A stretch of DNA of 10,390 nucleotides from Pseudomonadota bacterium (lineage in GTDB: Bacteria > Pseudomonadota > Alphaproteobacteria > Sphingomonadales > Sphingomonadaceae): contig CANJKQ010000009.1 in the NCBI GenBank assembly GCA_947474905.1, positions 1-10,390 on the forward strand, written 5' to 3'. This document shows positions 1 through 7,835 of the stretch, piece after piece. How positions within the stretch are numbered: position 1 is the first letter of the stretch; each line of letters begins with the position of its first letter. Under the pieces are notes generated by a model. That model did no database searches and was not told the origin of the DNA. It saw only the letters and a program-made list of their open reading frames with translations. Position numbers and translations under genes: made by a program.

Positions 1-679
1 CGGCCAGGATTTCTTCTCGATCTTCTGTCGCGCGACCGATGAGAATGGCCAGTTGCTCAGCGATCAGGCGATTGCCGACCATATGAATTTCCTGATGATG
101 GCGGCGCATGACACCATCACCTCATCGGCGACCAGCCTGGTGATGATGCTGGCGCGGCATCAGGATTGGCAGGATAAGCTGCGCGAGGAAGTGCTGGCGC
201 TGGGGCTGAACGATGACGACGGCCCCGCTTATGGCCAGCTCGATCGCATGGAGCTCACGCTATGGGCGTTCCGCGAGGCGCTGCGGCTGGTGCCGCCCGT
301 CCCCTCCATCCCGCGTCGGGCGCTGAAGGAATTTGAATTTGGCGGATACCGCATTCCCGCCGGAACACAGGTAGGCTTGTCGGTTGGCTATACGCACAAA
401 ATGCCCGACATCTGGCCTGACCCCGAGCGGTTCGACCCGATGCGCTTTTCGCCCGATCAGGCACGCGGCCGCCACAAATATGCCTGGGTGCCCTTTGGCG
501 GCGGCGCACATATGTGCCTGGGCCTGCACTTTGCGGAGATGCAGATCCGCATCCTGATGGCGCAGTTGCTCCGCCGCTATCGCATCGACCTCGCACCCGG
601 CGCGGGCGAGGACTGGCAGGCCTGGCCCATCCCCCGGCCAAAGGATGGGCTGCCCGTGACGTTCGTGCCGCTAGAATAA
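1..679 (+). CDS. Cytochrome P450, C-terminal part (5' end outside window)
   Basis: This is a haem-thiolate monooxygenase, which inserts one oxygen atom from O2 into an organic substrate using electrons from a redox partner. The frame is open from base 2, so the gene begins before the window; about 225 codons are visible. An internal TTG at 53 is not a credible start. The I-helix oxygen-activation motif reads AAHDTITS (about bases 101-124). The K-helix ExxR is EALR, followed by a proline-rich stretch. The haem-binding loop is FGGGAHMCLG, with the ligand cysteine codon at 515-517. About 50 residues follow to a TAA stop, as usual for the family. No ferredoxin or reductase gene is visible nearby, so partner and substrate are unknown. 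Family membership is secure from the three motifs; the CYP subfamily cannot be assigned. Confidence 0.95.
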   Translation, partial: GQDFFSIFCRATDENGQLLSDQAIADHMNFLMMAAHDTITSSATSLVMMLARHQDWQDKLREEVLALGLNDDDGPAYGQLDRMELTLWAFREALRLVPPVPSIPRRALKEFEFGGYRIPAGTQVGLSVGYTHKMPDIWPDPERFDPMRFSPDQARGRHKYAWVPFGGGAHMCLGLHFAEMQIRILMAQLLRRYRIDLAPGAGEDWQAWPIPRPKDGLPVTFVPLE

Positions 680-683
680 ATAA

Positions 684-764
684 CCGTCATTGCGAGGAGC
701 GTCAGCGACGAAGCAATCCAGGCTCGGCGCAAGCTGGATTGCTTCGCTTCGCTCGCAATGACGG
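684..764. repeat. REP-like palindromic repeat between convergent genes
   Basis: Two inverted arms lie at 684-721 and 734-764. The outer 13 bases (CCGTCATTGCGAG) and the inner 12 bases (GAAGCAATCCAG) of the left arm pair perfectly with the right arm; the left arm carries a longer, unmatched middle (about 13 bases against 6). The loop is 12 bases. From memory, elements beginning GTCATTGCGAG and ending GCAATCCAG are dispersed in alphaproteobacterial genomes, including sphingomonads. It starts 4 bases after the P450 stop and ends 10 bases before the stop of the opposing reductase gene. Its RNA could therefore act as a terminator or 3' stabiliser for both genes, although there is no U-tract. Confidence 0.85.
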
Positions 765-774
765 GTAGCCGGAT

Positions 775-1863
775 TTACGCCGACACCGCTTCCAGCGTCG
801 GGTAATCGATATAACCTTCAGGCCCCTGGCTGTACCACGTCCTGATATTGCCCTCATTCAGCGGCGCGCCGGTGCGCAGCCGTTCGGGCAGATCGGGATT
901 GGCGAGGAATGCGCGACCAAAGCTGACCGCGTCCGCAACGCCCGAATCGAGTGCCGCCTGCGCATCGGCAGCGGTGAAATATTCGGAATTCACCACCAGC
1001 GGGCGCGTAAAGACCTCCCGGATCGCGGGCGATTGCTTGGGCACATCGGTGCGGCCAAAGGTGCCATCGGGGCCGGGTTCGCGCAGTTCGAGAAACGCGA
1101 TGCCGATGTCGTTGAGCAGCCTGGCAGCCGCGGTGAAGGTCAACTCGGGCTGACTGTCATCCACGCCTTGCGAATTGCCGTTGGGCGACAGGCGAACCGA
1201 GGTGCGATCCGCGCCCGCCACCGACGCCACCCGCTCCGCCACTTCGCGCAGCAGCCGCGTGCGGTTCTCAATCGAGCCACCATAAATATCGTCGCGATGA
1301 TTGGCGTTGTCGCGCAGGAACTGGTCGATCAGATAGCCATTGGCGGCGTGGATCTGGACGCCATCGAAACCTGCGGCAAGCGCATTGCGGGTGGCGCGGG
1401 CATAATCGTCGAGCAGGCCCGGAATTTCTTCAATGGCGAGCGGGCGCGCGGTCTCAAAATCCTTGCGGCCATCATAAGTGTGCGCCTGGCCGGGCGACGC
1501 GGTGGCCGAGGACGACACCGGCTGTTCGCCGATGACCGAGGAATGGACCTGCCGCCCCATATGCCACAGCTGCGCGACGATACGACCTCCGGCGGCATGC
1601 ACCGCCGCCGTCACCGGCGCCCATGCCGCTGCCTGCTCATCAGACCACAGGCCCGGCGCGAACGGCCAGCCCAGGCCCTGGCGGCTGATGCCGGTCGCTT
1701 CGGAGATGATCAGCCCGGCGCTCGCCCGCTGCGCGTAATATTCGGCCATGATCGGCGTCGGCACATGCTCGCGCGTCGCGCGGCCGCGCGTCAGCGGCGC
1801 CATCAGGATGCGGTTGGGCGCGGCAATCGCTCCAAGTTGAACCGGATCGAAAAGGGTGGGCAT
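775..1863 (-). CDS. nemA: Old Yellow Enzyme family ene-reductase (NemA-like)
   Basis: This is an FMN-dependent NAD(P)H oxidoreductase of the classical Old Yellow Enzyme class. Such enzymes reduce activated C=C bonds in enones and maleimides, and in some members nitro compounds or nitrate esters. The 362 residues match the usual length. Visible hallmarks are APLTR (22-26, flavin-contacting Thr25), AQLWHMGR (97-104), the substrate-binding pair His172/Asn175 with Tyr177 in HAANGYL, DQFLRD, YGGSIENR (194-201), SVRLSP, the phosphate-binding FGRAFLANPDL (315-325) and a C-terminal WYSQGPEGYIDYPT. The ATG at 1863 has an AAGGA about 10 bases upstream. The gene converges with the P450 and diverges from the transporter. 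No NemR-type regulator lies next to it, so regulation is unknown; a palindrome upstream is listed separately. The symbol reflects family resemblance; the physiological substrate is not known. Confidence 0.93.
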   Translation of the reverse strand: MPTLFDPVQLGAIAAPNRILMAPLTRGRATREHVPTPIMAEYYAQRASAGLIISEATGISRQGLGWPFAPGLWSDEQAAAWAPVTAAVHAAGGRIVAQLWHMGRQVHSSVIGEQPVSSSATASPGQAHTYDGRKDFETARPLAIEEIPGLLDDYARATRNALAAGFDGVQIHAANGYLIDQFLRDNANHRDDIYGGSIENRTRLLREVAERVASVAGADRTSVRLSPNGNSQGVDDSQPELTFTAAARLLNDIGIAFLELREPGPDGTFGRTDVPKQSPAIREVFTRPLVVNSEYFTAADAQAALDSGVADAVSFGRAFLANPDLPERLRTGAPLNEGNIRTWYSQGPEGYIDYPTLEAVSA

Positions 1864-1885
1864 AGCGTTGTCATCCTTGGCTTGT

Positions 1886-1900
1886 GGCCGATGATCGGCC
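1886..1900. promoter_or_regulatory. Perfect 7-1-7 palindrome, possible operator of the ene-reductase gene
   Basis: GGCCGAT-G-ATCGGCC is a perfect inverted repeat with a one-base centre, 22 bases upstream of the reductase ATG and within the 104-base region shared with the divergent transporter gene. Genes of this enzyme family are often controlled by repressors that bind palindromes near the start. No regulator gene is adjacent, and a short GC-rich palindrome can arise by chance at this base composition. The rest of 1864-1967 shows no convincing promoter hexamers on either strand. Confidence 0.35.
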
Positions 1901-1967
1901 GGGACAAAGCGCAGATAGCTCGCTAAGGCCGCGCTTGCACCTATGCCCTACCGCAAGTTTTTCTGCC

Positions 1968-2852
1968 ATGGCTGAAACCAAAGCCGCTGATCGGGCGCCA
2001 CCGCAAGGCAATGGCCTGGCGCTGGCGGCGGTGCTGGCGGGCAATATCGCGCTCGCTTTCGGCCCATGGTTTGTGCGGGTGGCGGGATCAGGGCCGGTTA
2101 GCGCCGCCTTCTGGCGTGTCACGCTGGCGGCGCCGATCCTGGCGGTATTGGCGATGCGGAGCGGCTGGCGGCCCGGGCGCCTTCCCCTTGGCCTTGGGCT
2201 GAGCCTGGTGATCGGCGGAGTCTGTTTCGGCGCCGATCTGGCGAGCTGGCACCTCGGCATCGTCCGCACTACGCTTGCCAATGCGACCTTGTTCGGCAAT
2301 GCAGCCGTGCTGTTTTTCCCGGTCTATGGCTTCATCGCGGCAAAGGCGCTGCCCAATCGGTCGCAGGCGCTGGCATTGCTGCTGGCAGCTGCGGGAGCGG
2401 CGCTGCTGCTTGGCCGGTCCTATGCGCTCGATCCGCGCCATCTGGCGGGCGATTTGCTGTCGCTGACGGCGGGCATCCTCTACACCGTCTATTTCATCGC
2501 GATGGCGCGCGTGCGGCAAGTGATGGCGCCCCTGCCGGCGCTGACGCTATCGACGATTGCCAGCACCCTGCCGCTGCTATGCTTCGCCTGGGCAGCGGGT
2601 GAAGCGATCTGGCCGGCGCATTGGGGCGCGTTGATCGGGCTGGCATTGGCGAGCCAAGTGTTCGGCCAGGGATTGATGATCTATGCGATCGGGCGCTTAT
2701 CGCCCCTGGTGATGGGAATCGCCCTGCTCATCCAGCCGGTGGTAAGCGCGAGCATTGGCTGGCTTGCCTATGGCGAACGGCTGGGCGCGCCCGACCTGAT
2801 CGGCGCCATGCTGGTCGCAGCAGCGCTGGTGCTGGTCCGCCGGGGAAGCTAA
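1968..2852 (+). CDS. EamA-type drug/metabolite transporter (DMT superfamily)
   Basis: This is an inner-membrane permease of the EamA/DMT type, a group that exports or exchanges metabolites, amino acids or drugs. The 294 residues hold about ten hydrophobic segments in two homologous halves, from near residue 16 to 290. Conserved-looking features are the polar FxxRV in helix 2 (about 48-52), the SWHLGI-LANATLF stretch at 93-109, and LIQPVVSASIGWLAYGERL (about 254-272), the typical C-terminal EamA signature including Glu270. The frame stays open upstream to 1884, but the added residues are hydrophilic and overlap the divergent promoter region. I therefore start at the ATG at 1968, although no clear Shine-Dalgarno sequence precedes it. 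The gene ends 26 bases before coq9, so the two may be co-transcribed. The substrate cannot be predicted. Confidence 0.88.
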   Translation: MAETKAADRAPPQGNGLALAAVLAGNIALAFGPWFVRVAGSGPVSAAFWRVTLAAPILAVLAMRSGWRPGRLPLGLGLSLVIGGVCFGADLASWHLGIVRTTLANATLFGNAAVLFFPVYGFIAAKALPNRSQALALLLAAAGAALLLGRSYALDPRHLAGDLLSLTAGILYTVYFIAMARVRQVMAPLPALTLSTIASTLPLLCFAWAAGEAIWPAHWGALIGLALASQVFGQGLMIYAIGRLSPLVMGIALLIQPVVSASIGWLAYGERLGAPDLIGAMLVAAALVLVRRGS

Positions 2853-2862
2853 AGCGGCGACC

Positions 2863-2868
2863 AAGGAG
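2863..2868 (+). promoter_or_regulatory. Ribosome binding site of coq9
   Basis: AAGGAG lies 10 bases before the ATG at 2879. It fixes the start of coq9, whose reading frame is otherwise open back into the transporter gene to at least 2621. Confidence 0.75.
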
Positions 2869-2878
2869 CCAGTTCACG

Positions 2879-3544
2879 ATGACCGAGACGATTGCCGCCG
2901 ACGCCACGCTTGACGAAATCCGCGCCGGCCTTGCCCCGCTGATCGCCGCCAATGCGGCGTTTGACGGGTGGAGCGACGCGGCGCTGCTCACCGCCGCCGA
3001 TCAGGCTGGCGTCGACCCTGATGTCGCGCGGCTGGCGTTCAATAGCGGCGCGGTCGGCATGATCGATGCCTGGTTCGCGCATGTCGACGCGGCAATGGCG
3101 CGCGCGCTGCCGCCCGAGACGCTGGCGACGATGAAAGTCCGGCAAAAGATCGCCGCGCTGGTCGAGGCGCGGCTGGCGGTGCTGGCTGACCGTCGCGAAG
3201 CGCTGCGCCGTGCCCTGGCCCTGCTCGCTATGCCGCAAAACGCCGCGCATGCCGCGACGCTGGGTTGGCGCGCGGCCGACCTGATGTGGCGCGCGGCGGG
3301 CGACACCGCCACCGATTACAACCACTATACCAAGCGCGCGCTGCTGATGGCGATCTATGCCGCGACGATCACCGTTTTCCTTGACGATGAAAGCGACGAC
3401 TGGGCCGATACCCGTGCCTTCCTTGCCCGCCGCATCGAAGCGATTATGCGCTTTGAAAAGGCCAAGGCCGGCTTTTTGCGCCGTACCGAGAATTTGCCGA
3501 GCTTGTCCCGCTTTATTGGACGGCTGCGCTATCCGGTGGTCTGA
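2879..3544 (+). CDS. coq9: COQ9 family protein (ubiquinone biosynthesis)
   Basis: COQ9 is a lipid-binding protein with a TetR-like fold that supports Coq7, the di-iron hydroxylase acting late in ubiquinone synthesis. The 221-residue product opens with a helical GWSDAALLTAADQAG segment (30-44) resembling a TetR helix-turn-helix. It carries the family signature in the C-terminal half: GWRAADLMWRAAGD (129-142), DYNHYTKRALLMAIYAAT (146-163), then an acidic DDESDDWADTRAFLARRIE segment. A final amphipathic stretch (about 200-221) corresponds to the membrane-binding end known from eukaryotic COQ9. The start is set by AAGGAG at 2863. It follows the transporter gene by 26 bases and precedes feoA by 79 bases. 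No other ubiquinone gene is in view. The assignment rests on the MW-AGD and YTKR motifs and is firm. Confidence 0.9.
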   Translation: MTETIAADATLDEIRAGLAPLIAANAAFDGWSDAALLTAADQAGVDPDVARLAFNSGAVGMIDAWFAHVDAAMARALPPETLATMKVRQKIAALVEARLAVLADRREALRRALALLAMPQNAAHAATLGWRAADLMWRAAGDTATDYNHYTKRALLMAIYAATITVFLDDESDDWADTRAFLARRIEAIMRFEKAKAGFLRRTENLPSLSRFIGRLRYPVV

Positions 3545-3587
3545 CAGCTAGTCCTTGCTGCTCGCGGGATCGGCGGCAGCATCGCTA

Positions 3588-3616
3588 TTGATAATCGCTC
3601 GCAGAAACATTATTTA
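3588..3616 (+). promoter_or_regulatory. Candidate feoAB promoter with an AT-rich, Fur-like half-site
   Basis: In the 79-base gap before feoA, TTGATA (3588-3593) and TATTTA (3611-3616) are separated by 17 bases. Transcription from there would start at about 3622-3624, at the feoA ATG itself, and no Shine-Dalgarno precedes that ATG. The region is AT-rich against a GC-rich background. TGATAAT (3589-3595) equals one half of a classical Fur box, but the facing ATTAT (3609-3613) is 13 bases away rather than one, so a proper Fur operator is not shown. TGCTGC/GCAGCA (3556-3561, 3576-3581) could form a weak hairpin after coq9, without a T-run. Confidence 0.4.
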
Positions 3617-3623
3617 GGCGCTT

Positions 3624-3884
3624 ATGGATGCGCTCAACACTCTGGCCCGATTTCCGGTTGGCCAACCCGCAACGGTGACGGCGATCAACTGGGATGGGTT
3701 GGCCGCGCCCGAGGCACGGCGGCTGCGCGAGCTGGGGCTCGACCTTGGTGTTGGCGTTGAAGTGATGCACCGTGCCCGGCTGGGCGGCGGACCGATCGCT
3801 TGCCGGGTCGGGCGAATGACGGTGGCGATGCGGCGCAACGTCGCCAACGCAATTTCGGTCGACCTGCCGACCGCCGCTGAATGA
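3624..3884 (+). CDS. feoA: FeoA, ferrous iron transport accessory protein
   Basis: FeoA is a small cytosolic SH3-like protein needed for FeoB-dependent Fe2+ uptake, probably by contacting FeoB. The 86 residues have the typical order: a short lead ending FPVGQPATVTAI (about 10-21), EARRLRELGLDLGVGVEVMHRARLGG (about 30-55, matching the family's RLxxLGLxxGxxVEV pattern), and the last strands ending RRNVANAISVDL (about 69-80). The ATG at 3624 lacks a Shine-Dalgarno and may be read from a leaderless transcript (see the promoter entry). The stop overlaps the feoB start by four bases (ATGA), so translation of the pair is likely coupled. Assignment is firm from sequence and context. Confidence 0.93.
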   Translation: MDALNTLARFPVGQPATVTAINWDGLAAPEARRLRELGLDLGVGVEVMHRARLGGGPIACRVGRMTVAMRRNVANAISVDLPTAAE

Positions 3885-5749
3885 CCGCCCTCCCCCTGGT
3901 CGCGCTGGTCGGCAATCCCAATGCCGGCAAATCGGCGCTGTTCAACGCGCTTACCGGCGCGCGGCAAAAGGTCGGCAATTATCCCGGCGTCACGGTCGAG
4001 CGTCATGCCGGGCGGCTTGCCCTGTCCGACGGGCGCCCCGTCGAGCTGGTCGATTTGCCCGGCACTTACTCGCTCGACCCGATGAGCCCCGACGAACGCG
4101 TGACGCGGGATGTCGTGACGGGCGCACAAGCGGGCGAACGGCTGCCCGATGCGATCGTGATCGTCGTGGATGCTGCCAATCTCGACAACCACTTGCGCTT
4201 TGCGTTGCAACTGATCGCGCTCAAGCTGCCGACCGTCGTCGCGCTCAACATGGTCGATCTCGCCGCCCGCGACGGGCTGGAACTTGATCCGGCCGCATTG
4301 GCGCGTGAGCTGGGCGTACCCGTCATCCCCACTGTCGCCGTCAGAAAGCGCGGGCTCGAGGAGCTGAAAACACAACTCAGCGAGCTCATCCTGCCCGGCG
4401 GTGCCGCCCGCGTCCGCGCGGCCGATGCGCCGCCCCAGCAGGAAGACGTTGCCGCGCTGCAACGCCGCGCGCGCACGATTTCGCGATTGGCAACGGTTTC
4501 AGAAACCCCCGTGCGCCGCTGGACGCACGCGATCGATGCGGTCGCGATGCACCCGGTCTGGGGCCTGCTGCTGCTGTTCGCCATCCTGTTCACGATGTTC
4601 CAGCTGGTGTTCTTCGCCGGTGCCGCACCGGCGGATGCCATCGACGCCGGCTTCAACGCGATCGGCAAATGGGTTGACGCCAGCCTGCCGCCCTCCTTTT
4701 TTCGCGATCTTTTGAGCGAGGGCGTCATCGCCGGGGTCGGCGCGGTGGTGAAATTCCTGCCGCAGATCCTGATCCTGTTCTTCTTCATCCTGCTGCTCGA
4801 GGCATCGGGCTATATGGTCCGCGCCGCGTTCATGATGGACCGGGTGATGGCTTCGGTCGGGTTGTCGGGCCGCGCCTTCATCCCGCTGCTGTCGTCCTTC
4901 GCCTGCGCGGTGCCCGGCATCATGGCGACGCGAACGATCGAGGATGAGAAGGACCGGCTGACGACGATCCTTATCGCGCCGCTGATGACGTGCTCGGCGC
5001 GCCTCCCCGTCTATACCCTCATCATCGGCGCGCTGATTCCCGATCGGCCGGTCCTGGGCTTTATCGGCCTGCAGGGGCTGGTGCTGTTCGGGCTCTATAT
5101 CCTCGGCATCGTCGGAGCGTTCATCGCCGCGCTCGTCATCCGGCGGACGGTGGCGCAGGGCGCGTCGTCGGGCTTCATGATGGAAATGCCCAAATATCAA
5201 TGGCCGCGCGCGCGCGACATCGCGCTCGGCCTGTGGACGCGCGTGGAAATTTTCCTGAAGCGCGCGGGCACCATCATCCTCACCTCCACCGTCATCCTGT
5301 GGTTGTTGCTCAGCTTCCCCAAACCGCCCACCGGGTCCAACGTGTCGCCGGTCGATTATTCGGTCGCCGGCCGCATCGCCAATGGCCTGGCGGTGGTGAC
5401 GCAGCCGATCGGCTTCAACCGCGACATCGCGCTCGCGCTGATCCCGGCGATGGCGGCGCGCGAAGTGGCGGTCGCGGCGCTCGGCACCGTCTATGCCGTC
5501 GACAACCCGGAAGAGGGCAAGGGCCATGACGCGCTCGCCGCCAATCTGCGCGGCCATTGGAGCTTGCCGACCGCGCTCGCCTTCCTGATGTGGTTCGTTT
5601 TCGCGCCGCAGTGCATTTCGACGATCGCGGTCACGCGGCGCGAGACCAATGGCTGGAAATGGCCCGCATTCATGGTTGGCTATCTGTTCGCGCTGGCCTA
5701 TCTCGCTTCTGGCGCGACCTTCTGGGCCGCAACGGCATTGGGATTATAG
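3881..5749 (+). CDS. feoB: FeoB, ferrous iron transporter with GTPase domain
   Basis: FeoB is the inner-membrane Fe2+ permease with an N-terminal G-protein domain. In the 622 residues, G1 is GNPNAGKS (11-18), the G2 threonine is Thr38 in PGVTVE, G3 is DLPG (58-61) and G4 is NMVD (123-126). A helical cytosolic linker runs to about residue 215. The membrane part follows: a first helix near 225-247, the first gate-type block [21 protein letters not shown] with CSARLPVY (340-378), and the second block [14 protein letters not shown] (525-538). The C-terminal helices include FAPQCIS (574-580). At 622 residues it is shorter than the E. coli protein (773), as in many alphaproteobacteria. There is no feoC. 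It overlaps feoA by 4 bases; the ssb Shine-Dalgarno overlaps its stop codon. Confidence 0.97.
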   Translation: MTALPLVALVGNPNAGKSALFNALTGARQKVGNYPGVTVERHAGRLALSDGRPVELVDLPGTYSLDPMSPDERVTRDVVTGAQAGERLPDAIVIVVDAANLDNHLRFALQLIALKLPTVVALNMVDLAARDGLELDPAALARELGVPVIPTVAVRKRGLEELKTQLSELILPGGAARVRAADAPPQQEDVAALQRRARTISRLATVSETPVRRWTHAIDAVAMHPVWGLLLLFAILFTMFQLVFFAGAAPADAIDAGFNAIGKWVDASLPPSFFRDLLSEGVIAGVGAVVKFLPQILILFFFILLLEASGYMVRAAFMMDRVMASVGLSGRAFIPLLSSFACAVPGIMATRTIEDEKDRLTTILIAPLMTCSARLPVYTLIIGALIPDRPVLGFIGLQGLVLFGLYILGIVGAFIAALVIRRTVAQGASSGFMMEMPKYQWPRARDIALGLWTRVEIFLKRAGTIILTSTVILWLLLSFPKPPTGSNVSPVDYSVAGRIANGLAVVTQPIGFNRDIALALIPAMAAREVAVAALGTVYAVDNPEEGKGHDALAANLRGHWSLPTALAFLMWFVFAPQCISTIAVTRRETNGWKWPAFMVGYLFALAYLASGATFWAATALGL

Positions 5750-5759
5750 GACAAGCATC

Positions 5760-6284
5760 ATGGCGGGCAGCGTCAACAAGGTCATTCTGGTCGGCAATCT
5801 TGGCCGCGATCCCGAAAGCCGCACTTTCCAGAATGGCGGCAAGGTGGTCGAGCTGCGCATCGCCACGTCCGAGCAGTGGAAGGACCGCAATTCGGGCGAG
5901 CGCAAGGAAAAGACCGAGTGGCACACGGTCAAGATCTTCAACGAAGGCCTCGCCAACGTTGCCGAACGCTATCTGCGCAAGGGCAGCAAGGTCTATATCG
6001 AAGGCGCGCTCACGACGCGCAAATGGCAGGACCAGCAGGGCCAGGACCGTTATTCGACCGAAATCGTGCTGCAGGGCTTCAACAGCGTGCTCACTATGCT
6101 CGACGGCGCGCCGGGCGCTGGCGGCGGCGTCAGCAGCGGGCGCGACGATTGGGGTTCGGGCGGGGATGATTTCGGTGGCGGCCGCAGCGAACCGAGCGGC
6201 GCAGGCAACCGAAACGGTGCTGGCGCGTTCGGCAAAGGTGCAAGCGCCTTTCCTGACGATCTCGACGACGACGTTCCGTTCTAG
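5760..6284 (+). CDS. ssb: Single-stranded DNA-binding protein
   Basis: SSB coats single-stranded DNA in replication, repair and recombination and recruits partner enzymes through its tail. The 174 residues comprise an OB-fold (about 5-112: [15 protein letters not shown], the ELRIATSE strand, [20 protein letters not shown]), then a Gly/Ser/Asp-rich disordered linker (115-165) and the acidic tip DDDVPF (169-174) that binds partners. The start at 5760 fits both the usual MAGSVNKVI beginning and an AGGA at 5748-5751, eight bases upstream and inside the feoB stop. It lies only 10 bases after feoB and 33 before the kinase gene, so it is probably transcribed at least partly with feoAB. Placement after an iron transporter gene is not the textbook uvrA neighbourhood. 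Confidence 0.96.
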   Translation: MAGSVNKVILVGNLGRDPESRTFQNGGKVVELRIATSEQWKDRNSGERKEKTEWHTVKIFNEGLANVAERYLRKGSKVYIEGALTTRKWQDQQGQDRYSTEIVLQGFNSVLTMLDGAPGAGGGVSSGRDDWGSGGDDFGGGRSEPSGAGNRNGAGAFGKGASAFPDDLDDDVPF

Positions 6285-6317
6285 TCCCGCGTCGCATGCC
6301 GGTCGGTTTGACGGCCG

Positions 6318-7835
6318 GTGAAGCGGGTTGAACCGTCCTTTGCCAGCGATCCTGCCGATCGACTCGGCGCTTTTGACGATGACGACCTTGTCGCGTTGCG
6401 CGACGATCCGGCGTTGGGTCGGATCACTGCCTTTGCGGCGCGGCTGTGCGAAACGCCGATCGCGGTGGTCAGCCTGGTCGGCGACGCGCAACAGGAATTC
6501 GTCGCCCGCGTCGGCCTCGACTTGGTGTCTACCTCGCGCGACGTCTCCTTTTGCACGCATTCGATGATTGCCAATGGCTATATCGAGGTGCCCGATGCCA
6601 CCCGTGACGCGCGCTTTGTCGACAATCCGCTGGTAACGGGCCACCCCCATATCCGCTTTTACGCCGCCATGCCGGTACGGTCTGAAGACGGCGTGGCGCT
6701 CGGCACCTTATGCGTGATGGCGCACGATCCGCGTGACGGGCTGAGCGCGCTGCAGCGGGAGGGGCTGGCGGTGCTTGCCGAGCAGGTGTCGCTGGCGCTG
6801 CAAGCCAATCGCCGCATCCGCCTGCAACACCGCGCCAGCGCCGCCGCCGCTGACGACAGCGAGCGTCGCTTCATGGGGCTCGCCGACGCGGTCCCGCAAA
6901 TGGTGTGGTCGACCAAGGCCAATGGCGACCCCGATTATTTCAACAAGCGCTGGTATGAATTTACCGGGCTGGAGGTTGGCGAATCGAACGGCGATGCCTG
7001 GTCCAACGTGCTGCACCCCGATGATCGGGAACGCGCCATCGCCGTCTGGCAAGGCGCCGTGGCGACGGGCGAGAAATACGAAATCGAATATCGCCTTCGT
7101 CACCATGACGGCAGCTATCGCTGGGCATTGGGCAATGGCTTGCCGCAGCGCGACGCCAGCGGTCGCATCACGCGATGGTTTGGCACCTGCACCGACATTC
7201 ACGAACAGCGACTGGCGCTTGAGGAACGCGAGGTCATTTCGCAGGAGCTGAGCCACCGTATCAAAAACATCTTTGCGGTAATCCTGGGTCTGATCGGGGT
7301 CATGGCGCGCGACAAGCCTACGCTTGCCCCCCTGACCGACGAGTTGCGCGAGCGCATCGCGGCGCTTGGCCGAGCGCATGATTATGTGCGCCCGCACAGC
7401 CCGAAGTCGCACCCCGGCCGCCCCGAAAACAGCCTGCACGGCCTGATGGAAACGCTGTTCGCGCCCTATCAGGACCTGGCCGCGCGGCGGTTCACCATTA
7501 CCGGACCCGATGTCACCATCGATGATCGCGCGGTCACCCCGCTGGCGCTTTTCTTTCACGAACTCGCCACCAACGCGATCAAATATGGCGCATTGTCGAC
7601 CGACAGCGGCAGCATCGCCATCACGATCACGCGCGGTGACAATGAGAGCGTCGAACTCGGCTGGCAGGAACGGGGCGGACCGGCGGTGATGGGACCAGGC
7701 GGCGCCAGCGGTTTCGGATCGCGGCTGATCGAGCTTAGCGTGGTCCGCCAGCTCGGCGGCAGCTATCGTCGCGAATGGCTGGCGGACGGGTTACGCGTGA
7801 GCGCCAGCTTTCCGCCGGCTTCGCTGCGCCGCTAG
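6318..7835 (+). CDS. Soluble GAF-PAS sensor histidine kinase of the HWE family
   Basis: This is a cytosolic sensor kinase of 505 residues without membrane segments. The order is: a GAF domain (about 30-165, with FCTHSM and DARFVDNPLVTG), a short helical linker, a PAS_3-type fold (about 184-297, ending TRWFGTCTDIHEQ) and an HWE catalytic core. The H-box ELSHRIKN places the phospho-accepting histidine at 313. The N-box is HELATNAIKYGALS (414-427), with the family's His414 and Asn419. The G1 region has the diagnostic W-x-E (Trp449, Glu451) before RGGPAV, and the G2 region is GFGSRL. The start is GTG at 6318: a stop at 6309-6311 closes the frame upstream, and no strong Shine-Dalgarno is seen. HWE/HisKA2 kinases often feed the alphaproteobacterial general stress response. 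The ligand is unknown; the likely partner is the convergent receiver gene. Confidence 0.92.
   Translation: MKRVEPSFASDPADRLGAFDDDDLVALRDDPALGRITAFAARLCETPIAVVSLVGDAQQEFVARVGLDLVSTSRDVSFCTHSMIANGYIEVPDATRDARFVDNPLVTGHPHIRFYAAMPVRSEDGVALGTLCVMAHDPRDGLSALQREGLAVLAEQVSLALQANRRIRLQHRASAAAADDSERRFMGLADAVPQMVWSTKANGDPDYFNKRWYEFTGLEVGESNGDAWSNVLHPDDRERAIAVWQGAVATGEKYEIEYRLRHHDGSYRWALGNGLPQRDASGRITRWFGTCTDIHEQRLALEEREVISQELSHRIKNIFAVILGLIGVMARDKPTLAPLTDELRERIAALGRAHDYVRPHSPKSHPGRPENSLHGLMETLFAPYQDLAARRFTITGPDVTIDDRAVTPLALFFHELATNAIKYGALSTDSGSIAITITRGDNESVELGWQERGGPAVMGPGGASGFGSRLIELSVVRQLGGSYRREWLADGLRVSASFPPASLRR

Noticed and set aside
362..381. GGAAC followed by GGTT inside the P450 gene as a second EcfG promoter
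   Set aside because: The spacer is 15 bases and the site lies within coding sequence with no gene start downstream on that strand.
53..679. P450 gene starting at the TTG at 53
   Set aside because: The frame is open to the window edge and the residues before 53 (DFFSIFCRATDE) look like P450 sequence, so the gene is truncated by the window, not short.
1884..1967. N-terminal extension of the EamA transporter
   Set aside because: The extra 28 residues are hydrophilic, overlap the divergent regulatory region and contain the palindrome at 1886-1900.
3588..3616. Full Fur, RirA or Irr operator upstream of feoA
   Set aside because: Only one TGATAAT half-site is present; the opposite half is 13 bases away. 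No TGA-N-TCA iron box or TTTAGAA-type pair is seen.
4499..5557. Long minus-strand open frame (352 codons) inside feoB
   Set aside because: The product is an extremely Arg/Asp/Gln/His-rich low-complexity sequence opposite a conserved membrane protein gene; it is the expected shadow of hydrophobic codons.
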